9,294 bases of DNA from Actinomycetes bacterium (GTDB lineage: Bacteria; Actinomycetota; Thermoleophilia; BMS3ABIN01). The translations under genes were made by a program, and so were the position numbers. The DNA lies in NCBI GenBank assembly GCA_021787775.1, contig JAJYLK010000026.1:1-9294 (forward strand). The letters are read 5' to 3'. The notes under the pieces are model-generated. The model ran no database searches. It saw only the letters and a program-made list of their open reading frames with translations, and was not told the origin of the DNA. Below are positions 1 through 5,159 of this stretch, piece after piece. Every line of letters starts with the position of its first letter. The stretch's first letter is position 1.

Positions 1-1368
1 TACCAGCGCCGCCTTGTACATCAGCCGCCAGGGCCGCAGCGCCAGCAGTCCCAGCGCCAGGGTCAGGTACCAGGGCTGGAACCAGAAAAGCGCCAGCGGC
101 GCCAGGAAGGCGATGCCCGCCGCAGCCGACAGCAGGCCGTCGGCGTCTTTTACCCCGAAGACATGCCAGAAGGTGAAGCCGACCAGTAAAGCCACCAGCG
201 ACAGCTGCACGATCGTGTTGGAGAGTGACAGCTGCAGATGCCCGGCGGCGACATCCCTGAGCATGCCGGCTATGGTGAAGTTTGTCTTCTGTCCCACGGT
301 AATCAGATAGTTGAAGGTGTCACGCCCTTCCCACAGGGGCGCATATGAGACCACCGCGGGCAGCACCGCGGCTGCCACCGCACCTATGCCCATAAACACG
401 CGCCTGCCGAAAGACTTTTGCCTGCGGATGGCCAAGGCGATGTAGACAAGGAGGATCGGCAGCGCGATGAACTTGACCAGCGTCGCCAGCATGATGAAGA
501 AGGCTCCCGCCAGCAGGCGATTTTCCACGTAACAAAGGATGCCCAGCAGCACGAAAGTGAGCATGAAGATGTCGTTGTGCGCGTTGGCGACCACCAGCGT
601 GAGGATGAACGGGTTCCAGCCGTAAAAGAGCATGGCTTTTTTCTCCAGCCCCGGGCGCAGGCGGGCGGTGATCATACCGATGAGGGCGATGTTCGCCAGA
701 TTCAGGCTGATGAAGAAGGATTTGAACACGATGATGTTGGTGCCGATGCTGTTGCCCGAGAGCCAGGCCAGCGCTCCGGTGGTGTAGACGTGCAGCGGAC
801 CGTAGACCGAGCCGGTGTTGACCCAGCCGCCCATCGAGAAGAAAGGATCCTGCGGGAAGTAGGTGGCCGGCACTACGAGGGGATTCTCTCCATAAAGGGC
901 GAAGATGCGTCCATGCCTGATATAATCAAAGATGTCTGTTGACAAGAGGAAAGGAGTTGCCAGCATCACCAGGTGGAAGACGACCGTGATCCCGAAGATA
1001 TAATAGGTCATCCGGTCGTTGCGCCAGGGACGATGGCGTTCTGGCTGAAGCACGCCGCCCGCGTCATCCGGTAAAGTGGCCACTGCCTTCAGGCTGAGGA
1101 AATACATACCGAAGAGCAGCAGGGCATTGATGCCGATCAGCAGATACAGCAGGTAATAGTTCTCCAGGTCGAAGCCTCCGTCCGGCAACGCCATGTAGGG
1201 AGGAAAGTGACTGAAGTCGCCACCGGGGATGAACAGCGGCAGGATGGCGAACACCATGTAGGAAAGGAGGCTGACGCCGCCCGCGGTGACGATGACCGTA
1301 ACGGGATTGCGATGCTTGCCGCTCCAGACCTCATTGAGCTTTTGCAATAAATGTTTTGGATACTTCAT
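1..1368 (-). CDS. polytopic GT-C glycosyltransferase, mannosyltransferase-like (3' end off window)
   Basis: The minus-strand frame from an ATG at 1368 is open for 456 codons to the left edge with no stop, so the C-terminus lies outside the window. I translated it by hand: it begins MKYPKHLLQK, and roughly ten to twelve hydrophobic segments follow (for example residues 24-47, 70-96, 121-143, 216-236, 289-313, 324-345, 383-402, 412-447). Motifs resemble polyprenyl-phosphate-mannose-dependent mannosyltransferases (MptA/MptB, GT87/DUF2029-like): STDIFDY at 143-149, with acidic residues in a loop after a membrane helix; ENPLVVP at 161-167; YGPLHVY at 189-195; WNPF at 251-254; AHND at 263-266; and FQPWY at 430-434. 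Members of this type use lipid-linked sugar donors outside the membrane to build cell-envelope glycans. No clear Shine-Dalgarno precedes the ATG. The membrane glycosyltransferase class is firm; donor and acceptor are not determined. It has no co-directional neighbour in the window. Confidence 0.82.
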   Translation of the reverse strand, partial: MKYPKHLLQKLNEVWSGKHRNPVTVIVTAGGVSLLSYMVFAILPLFIPGGDFSHFPPYMALPDGGFDLENYYLLYLLIGINALLLFGMYFLSLKAVATLPDDAGGVLQPERHRPWRNDRMTYYIFGITVVFHLVMLATPFLLSTDIFDYIRHGRIFALYGENPLVVPATYFPQDPFFSMGGWVNTGSVYGPLHVYTTGALAWLSGNSIGTNIIVFKSFFISLNLANIALIGMITARLRPGLEKKAMLFYGWNPFILTLVVANAHNDIFMLTFVLLGILCYVENRLLAGAFFIMLATLVKFIALPILLVYIALAIRRQKSFGRRVFMGIGAVAAAVLPAVVSYAPLWEGRDTFNYLITVGQKTNFTIAGMLRDVAAGHLQLSLSNTIVQLSLVALLVGFTFWHVFGVKDADGLLSAAAGIAFLAPLALFWFQPWYLTLALGLLALRPWRLMYKAALV

Positions 1369-1439
1369 GATTACGGGCGGGTAATTACCGGGCAAAACCG
1401 GGAGCGCTGCCCGGGAAGGATATTCTTTCTGGCCGCAAT

Positions 1440-1468
1440 ATCCTATAGAAAGAAGTTTGAATGCTCAA
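1440..1468 (-). promoter_or_regulatory. possible promoter for the minus-strand glycosyltransferase
   Basis: On the minus strand, TTGAGC (1463-1468) matches the -35 consensus at four of six positions. It is followed, after 17 bp, by TAGGAT (1440-1445), which matches TATAAT at four of six. This would start transcription about 60-65 nt upstream of the ATG at 1368. Spacing is ideal but both boxes are imperfect, so this is only a candidate. Confidence 0.3.
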
Positions 1469-1514
1469 GAAGCCTCCTGGGTGCAGGCGGAAACGCTTCC
1501 GTACCACGCCCTGC

Positions 1515-1534
1515 CAGGTGTTCATGATAACCTG
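1515..1534. promoter_or_regulatory. operator-like dyad between divergent genes
   Basis: A 20-bp interrupted palindrome reads CAGGT-N2-TCATGA-N2-ACCTG, with 16 of 20 positions symmetric. It lies in the region between the divergent glycosyltransferase and amidohydrolase genes, 61 bp before the amidohydrolase start. The form (two 5-bp arms around a symmetric core) is that of a dimeric repressor or activator site. The regulator is unknown, and chance symmetry cannot be excluded. Confidence 0.3.
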
Positions 1535-1551
1535 TTCCTCCGGCGGCCAAA

Positions 1552-1570
1552 CACCGGCCACCGGCCGGTG
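1552..1570 (+). promoter_or_regulatory. GC-rich hairpin in the leader of the amidohydrolase gene
   Basis: CACCGGCC (1552-1559) and GGCCGGTG (1563-1570) form a perfect 8-bp stem with a 3-nt loop. The hairpin ends 24 nt before the ATG at 1595. The purine-rich Shine-Dalgarno candidates AAAGG (1574-1578) and AGGGA (1581-1585) follow at once. There is no U tract, so it does not look like an intrinsic terminator. It could stabilise the leader or affect translation initiation. Confidence 0.4.
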
Positions 1571-1594
1571 AAGAAAGGTCAGGGATAGACAGCG

Positions 1595-2962
1595 ATGCAG
1601 CGTCAGGACAGAGGCGTCAGAATATTCCGCTCGGACTGGGTGCTGCCGATCTCGGCAGAGCCGATCCGCGACGGCGCTGTGGCCGTGCAGGGAGACACGA
1701 TCGCTGGCATCGGTCCCGCTGACGGTGTTGTCGCCGCGTATCCGGGTGCGGAGATAGTCGAGTTTCACCACGCGATCCTGCTGCCGGGCTTCGTCAACTG
1801 TCACAGTCATCTGGAATACGCGGTCTTCCGCGGGCTGATCGACAACCTGGACTTCGGCCGCTGGCTGCTGGAGTTCATCGATTATCAGCGGCGGCTGTCC
1901 GCCGGAGACTACGCGGTCAGCTCGCGCCTTGGAGTCTCGGAATGTGTGAGCTCGGGCATCACGACCGTCGCCGACTCGATGTATTCAGGCACGAGTATCG
2001 ACGCGATCAAGCAGGCAGGCGTGCGGGCGATCGTCTATCAGGAAGCATTCGGCATGGACGACAGCCGGCTGCCGGAGACGATGGCCTCCCTGGCGATGGC
2101 TATTGATAAACTCGACGAGCAGCAGGACGAACTGGTCGAGATCGGGATATTCCCCCACTCCACCTACACCGTCAGCGCGCGCATGTTCCGTGCCGTGGCC
2201 GAGCTCGCCCGCGAGCGCGGCAAGAGATTCGCCAGCCACCTGGCCGAGAGCAAGGACGAGTCATCATATATCCGCTCCGGCTCCGGAGTCCTGGCGATGG
2301 ATCTGCGCGAAAAGGTGGGCTGGGAAAACATCATGCGGGAGCCGTTCGGCGTCACGCCGGTGAAGTATCTGCAGCAGTGGGATGTCTATGGCCCCGATTT
2401 CATCGCCGTGCACTGTGTGCGCGTCAGCGGGAGGGATATAGAGATTCTTGCGGGCAGCGACGTCGCCATCGCCCACTGTCCCAAGAGCAACGCCAAGCTC
2501 GGTTGCGGCATCGCGCCGCTGCCCGAGTTCCTCAGGGCCGGCATCCGTGTCGGGTTCGGCACCGACAGCCCGGCCAGCAGCAACATCATGGACATGTTCG
2601 GCGAGATGCGCACCGCCATCTTTCTGCACCGCGGTGTTTCCCGCAGCGCGGCGGCGCTCGGCGCCGAGCAGTGCGTGCGGATCGCCACGCTGGGAGGCGC
2701 CAGGGCGCTGGGGATGGAAGGCCGCATTGGATCGCTTGAAGCCGGCAAGCAGGCCGACCTGATCGCCGTCGACATGGAGTACAGTCATTTCACGCCGATC
2801 CATGACCCGTACTCGGCGCTGGTTTATGGCGCGAATCAGGAAGATGTCTTTTTCGCGATGGTCGCCGGCCGGACCATATATGACAAAAAAGTGCTGCTGA
2901 CAATGGACGAAGAGAAGACCTTCGTCGAGGCCAGAGCGGTGAAGGAAAAGCTCTGGGGGTAG
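1595..2962 (+). CDS. amidohydrolase-superfamily deaminase (MtaD/TrzN/MqnX-like)
   Basis: This 455-residue metal-dependent hydrolase is of the usual length for the nucleoside and triazine deaminase branch. An N-terminal beta-sandwich strand set (9-65) is followed by a TIM-barrel core. The metal and catalytic residues expected for the family are visible: H70-x-H72 in NCHSHLE, H188 in FPHSTY, H215 and E218 in SHLAES, H273 in AVHC, and D324 in FGTDSPASSN. The C-terminal GKQADLI (384-390) returns to the beta-sandwich. Relatives deaminate S-adenosylhomocysteine or methylthioadenosine (MtaD), aminodeoxyfutalosine in menaquinone synthesis (MqnX), or chloro/amino-triazines (TrzN/AtzA). The HSHLEYAVFRG stretch followed by F..WL recalls the MqnX-type NAHTHLE-S pattern, but the substrate cannot be fixed from sequence alone. 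The ATG at 1595 follows AGGGA with 9-nt spacing. The gene ends 12 bp before the convergent VOC gene. Confidence 0.88.
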   Translation: MQRQDRGVRIFRSDWVLPISAEPIRDGAVAVQGDTIAGIGPADGVVAAYPGAEIVEFHHAILLPGFVNCHSHLEYAVFRGLIDNLDFGRWLLEFIDYQRRLSAGDYAVSSRLGVSECVSSGITTVADSMYSGTSIDAIKQAGVRAIVYQEAFGMDDSRLPETMASLAMAIDKLDEQQDELVEIGIFPHSTYTVSARMFRAVAELARERGKRFASHLAESKDESSYIRSGSGVLAMDLREKVGWENIMREPFGVTPVKYLQQWDVYGPDFIAVHCVRVSGRDIEILAGSDVAIAHCPKSNAKLGCGIAPLPEFLRAGIRVGFGTDSPASSNIMDMFGEMRTAIFLHRGVSRSAAALGAEQCVRIATLGGARALGMEGRIGSLEAGKQADLIAVDMEYSHFTPIHDPYSALVYGANQEDVFFAMVAGRTIYDKKVLLTMDEEKTFVEARAVKEKLWG

Positions 2963-2974
2963 GCCCGGCGCGGT

Positions 2975-3352
2975 TCAGGTCGCGGCTTCGTCCAGTTCCA
3001 TGATACCAAAAGTATTACCTTCGGTATCGTTGGCGTAAGTCATGTAGCCGATGCCGGGCACGGCTGTTTTCGGCATAAGCACCTGGCCGCCGGCCGACGT
3101 GATCCTCTCGATGAATTCATCGACTGACGGGACGGAGATGGTGTTGACCACAGAGCTGCCGCCCCCCTGCCAGCTGCCGCGCTTGAGGATGGCGCCGTTG
3201 ATGCCATCCTCGCTGTCCGGCCCGGCTTCCGCGAGCCAGTAGTCGACCGGCCCTCCCAGTTCCATGATCTTCCAGTCGAATACCTGACTGTAAAATGCCA
3301 CGGCCCGCTCCGGCTCATCGGCGGGAATCTCAAAATGGATCACCTTCGCCAT
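2975..3352 (-). CDS. single-domain glyoxalase/VOC family protein
   Basis: This 125-residue protein of the vicinal oxygen chelate fold has two beta-alpha-beta-beta-beta modules. The first begins MAKVIHFEIP, continues as the AVAFYSQVFDWK helix (residues 18-28) and then a strand segment. The second spans VNTISVPSVDEFIERITSAG to FGIMEL. Candidate metal ligands are H6 or E8 at the start and E119 near the end, as in many VOC enzymes. Stand-alone members include glyoxalase I-like lyases, dioxygenase-like proteins and antibiotic-binding proteins, and many have no known substrate, so no reaction is assigned. An in-frame start further upstream (3376) is possible, but AGGGAGG lies exactly 6 nt before the ATG at 3352, which decides the start. 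The gene is divergent from rpiB and convergent with the amidohydrolase. Confidence 0.82.
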   Translation of the reverse strand: MAKVIHFEIPADEPERAVAFYSQVFDWKIMELGGPVDYWLAEAGPDSEDGINGAILKRGSWQGGGSSVVNTISVPSVDEFIERITSAGGQVLMPKTAVPGIGYMTYANDTEGNTFGIMELDEAAT

Positions 3353-3358
3353 CGTCAT

Positions 3359-3365
3359 CCTCCCT
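3359..3365 (-). promoter_or_regulatory. Shine-Dalgarno that sets the VOC gene start
   Basis: On the minus strand AGGGAGG lies 6 nt upstream of the ATG at 3352 and directly abuts another in-frame ATG at 3358. The spacing fits only the downstream ATG (MAKV), which is also where homology to VOC proteins begins. Confidence 0.7.
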
Positions 3366-3497
3366 GCGATCGACAATAATCGTGCTTCGGATCGACCAAC
3401 CTTGCCGCCAGCAGAACCGCGGCGGAACCGTCAAAAGCGGCTTCCGCGGCAGTCCGCGCCGGACGACAAACATGGAGATTAATCTGACGGTTATCCA

Positions 3498-3506
3498 TGA
3501 TAGTAT
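3498..3506 (+). promoter_or_regulatory. possible extended -10 promoter for rpiB
   Basis: TGA-TAGTAT matches the extended -10 form TGn-TAnnAT. The best -35 at usual spacing, TTAATC (3479-3484), matches only three of six positions. Transcription would start near 3513, giving a leader of about 120 nt that begins with the inverted repeat at 3518-3534. This is a candidate only. Confidence 0.28.
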
Positions 3507-3517
3507 TCACACCATGG

Positions 3518-3534
3518 TTCCGGCCGGCCCGGAA
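3518..3534. repeat. short inverted repeat upstream of rpiB
   Basis: TTCCGG (3518-3523) and CCGGAA (3529-3534) are perfect inverted arms around 5 bp (CCGGC). The element sits in the 281-bp region between the divergent VOC and rpiB coding regions. No plus-strand gene ends before it, so a terminator role is unlikely. An operator or leader stem-loop is more plausible. Apart from this repeat and the weak promoter nearby, I see nothing else supportable in that region. Confidence 0.35.
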
Positions 3535-3620
3535 TTATTGACAGGGAGGCCGCAGTTGAAACCAGCCGATTGCTGCCGGCCGGGGTTTTGACTCTTCTGG
3601 CGGCGGGCAATTCAGGGCAA

Positions 3621-3626
3621 AGGAGG
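3621..3626 (+). promoter_or_regulatory. Shine-Dalgarno that sets the rpiB start at GTG
   Basis: AGGAGG lies only 1 nt before an ATG at 3628 but 7 nt before an in-frame GTG at 3634. The spacing favours the GTG, and the protein from there (MRIGIAADHGG) begins as RpiB proteins normally do. Confidence 0.7.
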
Positions 3627-3633
3627 AATGGAC

Positions 3634-4083
3634 GTGCGTATCGGAATCGCCGCCGACCATGGCGGCCTTGAGTTGAAAAACAGGCTGGCAGCCGAGCTCG
3701 GCGAGCTGGGCTTTGATGTAGTGGACTTCGGCGCCGCTGAGCGCGATCCGGCGGACGACTACCCCGATTACATCTTCCCGCTGGCAAAAGCGGTGGCGGC
3801 GGACGAGGTCGAGCGCGGCATCGCCATCTGCGGCAGCGGGGTCGGCGCCTGCGTGGCCGCCAACAAGATCGGCGGCGTCAGGGCGGCGCTGATCACCGAC
3901 CCGTTCTCCGCCCACCAGGGTGTCGAGGATGACGACATGAATCTGATCTGCCTTGGAGGGCGCGTCACAGGGCATGCGCTTGCTCTGGAGCTGGTGCGGA
4001 TCTTCCTCTCGGCGCGTTTCAAAGGAGAAGAGCGTTTCCGCCGCCGGCTGAAGAAGGTCGAAGCGGTGGAACGCGGGAGCTGA
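3634..4083 (+). CDS. rpiB: ribose-5-phosphate isomerase B-type sugar-phosphate isomerase
   Basis: This 149-residue RpiB/LacA/LacB-family isomerase has the normal family length and probably acts in the cytosol, converting ribose 5-phosphate and ribulose 5-phosphate in the pentose phosphate pathway. Numbered from the GTG, the sequence shows ADHGG at 7-11, DDYPDY at 41-46, and CGSGVGACVAANKIGG at 67-82 with the catalytic-base cysteine C67. S69 stands where the Thr of the common CGTG form lies. The loop that usually reads HNDAN reads DDDMN here (99-103, after HQGVE), so the His commonly linked to ring opening is replaced by Asp. LGGR (108-111) is conserved. The substitution suggests a subfamily that may act on another sugar phosphate, or use another residue for ring opening. 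An ATG two codons upstream at 3628 is less likely given the Shine-Dalgarno spacing. The gene is followed 82 bp later by the TPR gene, which has its own promoter. Confidence 0.9.
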   Translation: MRIGIAADHGGLELKNRLAAELGELGFDVVDFGAAERDPADDYPDYIFPLAKAVAADEVERGIAICGSGVGACVAANKIGGVRAALITDPFSAHQGVEDDDMNLICLGGRVTGHALALELVRIFLSARFKGEERFRRRLKKVEAVERGS

Positions 4084-4098
4084 AATCCGGCGACCACC

Positions 4099-4127
4099 CT
4101 TCATCCCGCTGCTTTTTCAGCTATAAT
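4099..4127 (+). promoter_or_regulatory. promoter of the TPR membrane protein gene
   Basis: A perfect TATAAT lies at 4122-4127. The best upstream element is TTCATC at 4100-4105 with a 16-bp spacer, which matches the -35 consensus at only three of six positions. A start near 4134 would give a leader of about 32 nt before the ATG at 4166. The AT-rich patch stands out against its GC-rich surroundings. Confidence 0.55.
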
Positions 4128-4165
4128 ATTTCAAGTCTGATTCCTTCAGTATTTTCTCTTGATCT

Positions 4166-4834
4166 ATGCTTCTTGACCGTAAAAAGATAAATCGCATTTC
4201 GCGCTGGTTCGCCATCGCGCTGGCGGCCATATTCGCTCTTAGCGGCATCTTCCTGGGAGTCGGCTCGAAGGTGGGCGGCAACATCTTCGCGGGCTGTGCC
4301 CAGAGCACGCCCAGCGCCAATTCGCAAAGCTCTGTCAGTGACCGCGAGAGTTACTTCCTGACCCAGCTCAAGCAGAATCCGAAGGACACCGACGCCATGC
4401 TGCAGCTGGCGAACCTGTATGCCGGCGATGGCGTCAAGCGGTATCAGGACGCCATCACCTGGTTCAACAATTATCTGCAGATCGTGCCCAACAGCGCCGA
4501 TGTGCGGCTGAGGATGGGCAGCATCTACATGACCAACCTCAACGATCCCGCTTCGGCCGTGAAGGTCCTCACCGACGCGACCAGGATAGACCCCGCCAAT
4601 GCTGACGCATATTTGCAGCTGGGGCTGGCGGCAAAAGCAGCGCTCCAGAACCAGGTTGCCATCCAGGCCTGGAACAAGTATCTGCAACTGCAGCCGAACG
4701 GCAGCTATGCCGCTGACATCAAGAATCAGATCAATCAGCTGGAGCATCCGGCCTCGTCTAACACCGGCACAACCGGTACCTCCACCGCTCCGGCGGCTTC
4801 AGCTCCGGCCGCTCCGGCTGCGCCGGCGCCCTGA
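4166..4834 (+). CDS. membrane-anchored tetratricopeptide repeat protein
   Basis: This 222-residue protein has a short basic N-terminus (DRKKINRISR) and then a single hydrophobic segment at about 14-34, consistent with a signal anchor that places the rest outside the membrane. Three TPR-like repeats follow at about 73-107, 110-144 and 145-178, with repeat features such as A-x-x-x-L-x-x-L-Y, D-A-I-x-x-F and P-x-x-A-D-A-Y-x-x-L-G. The last 28 residues are a low-complexity Thr/Ser/Pro/Ala tail. TPR arrays bind proteins, so a role in envelope assembly or scaffolding is possible, but no partner is known and I give no gene name. Cys44 (FAGC) weakly resembles a lipobox but lies too far past the hydrophobic core to be convincing. 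There is no obvious Shine-Dalgarno before the ATG. Similar single-anchor TPR proteins are familiar from actinobacterial genomes. Confidence 0.8.
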   Translation: MLLDRKKINRISRWFAIALAAIFALSGIFLGVGSKVGGNIFAGCAQSTPSANSQSSVSDRESYFLTQLKQNPKDTDAMLQLANLYAGDGVKRYQDAITWFNNYLQIVPNSADVRLRMGSIYMTNLNDPASAVKVLTDATRIDPANADAYLQLGLAAKAALQNQVAIQAWNKYLQLQPNGSYAADIKNQINQLEHPASSNTGTTGTSTAPAASAPAAPAAPAP

Positions 4835-4905
4835 CCCGCGACGTCTTTCCCGCTACGCCCGCACGCGCCAGACTTTTTTGCGCGCTGAATGATGCCCACC
4901 GGCTG

Positions 4906-4933
4906 GCGGATGACCCTCATCCTCTTCATCCGC
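4906..4933 (+). repeat. mutually exclusive hairpins before topA
   Basis: GCGGATGA (4906-4913) can pair perfectly over 8 bp with TCATCCGC (4926-4933), leaving a 12-nt loop. Alternatively GGATGA (4908-4913) pairs over 6 bp with the nearer TCATCC (4917-4922), leaving a 3-nt loop. The two 3' arms are a direct repeat separated by TCT. No U tract follows. The element lies after the TPR gene and before the topA promoter, so it would be in the TPR transcript's 3' end and might stabilise or help terminate it. Confidence 0.4.
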
Positions 4934-4992
4934 TGCTCCGTGCCAGGCATTCGTTTGCGCCGCCTTGTCACCCAGGGCATCATCATCAGGGC

Positions 4993-5022
4993 ATTACAAT
5001 CTTCCGCCGCTTGTGCTATAAA
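4993..5022 (+). promoter_or_regulatory. extended -10 promoter of the topA operon
   Basis: TGC-TATAAA (5014-5022) matches the extended -10 motif, with five of six positions of TATAAT. ATTACA at 4993-4998 gives four of six matches to the -35 consensus with an 18-bp spacer. Transcription would start near 5029, leaving a leader of about 130 nt before the topA ATG. No other equally good promoter is seen before tmk, so topA and tmk are probably co-transcribed from here. Confidence 0.5.
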
Positions 5023-5159
5023 GCTTATTTGCGTCCCGGCGTCAGGCGGGGGCTAAAGCTTTTCCTGCTGATGACGACGCAGTTGCATGTTTAAAAAACC
5101 GGCCCTGGCGGCGATTAAGAAGAATCGTTCTGCCGGCGATATCCGGGAGCAGAACCAAT

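Larger units (their letters stand above)
4835..5159 (+). other. 325-bp non-coding region before topA
   Basis: I see no credible gene here on either strand. The region holds, in order: a weak CGCGC/GCGCG inverted repeat around a T-run (4864-4884), the alternative hairpins at 4906-4933, two copies of AGGGCAT flanking CATCATC (about 4975-4994), the extended -10 promoter of topA, and a topA leader of about 130 nt. No classical intrinsic terminator with a U tract is visible after the TPR gene. Confidence 0.6.

Noticed and set aside
418..942. 174-codon plus-strand open frame rich in Asp, Glu, Gln and His
   Set aside because: It lies antisense to the well-supported membrane glycosyltransferase. Its composition is that of a complement-strand shadow, and no domain is recognisable.
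1388..1414. CCGGGCA and TGCCCGG inverted repeat upstream of the glycosyltransferase
   Set aside because: A 7-bp stem with a 13-nt loop competes with other CCGGG/CCCGG pairings in the same stretch. There is no U tract, and such repeats are expected by chance at this GC content.
3538..3543. Perfect -35 hexamer TTGACA upstream of rpiB
   Set aside because: No -10-like sequence (TAnnnT) occurs 16 to 19 bp downstream, so it does not form a promoter by itself.
4209..4300. Lipoprotein signal for the TPR protein (Cys44 in FAGC)
   Set aside because: The position -3 residue is Phe, and the Cys lies about ten residues beyond the hydrophobic core, too far for a normal lipobox. An uncleaved anchor fits better.
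4864..4884. CGCGC and GCGCG around a T run after the TPR gene, as an intrinsic terminator
   Set aside because: The T run lies in the loop and not after the stem, and the stem is only 5 bp, so the geometry is wrong for an intrinsic terminator.
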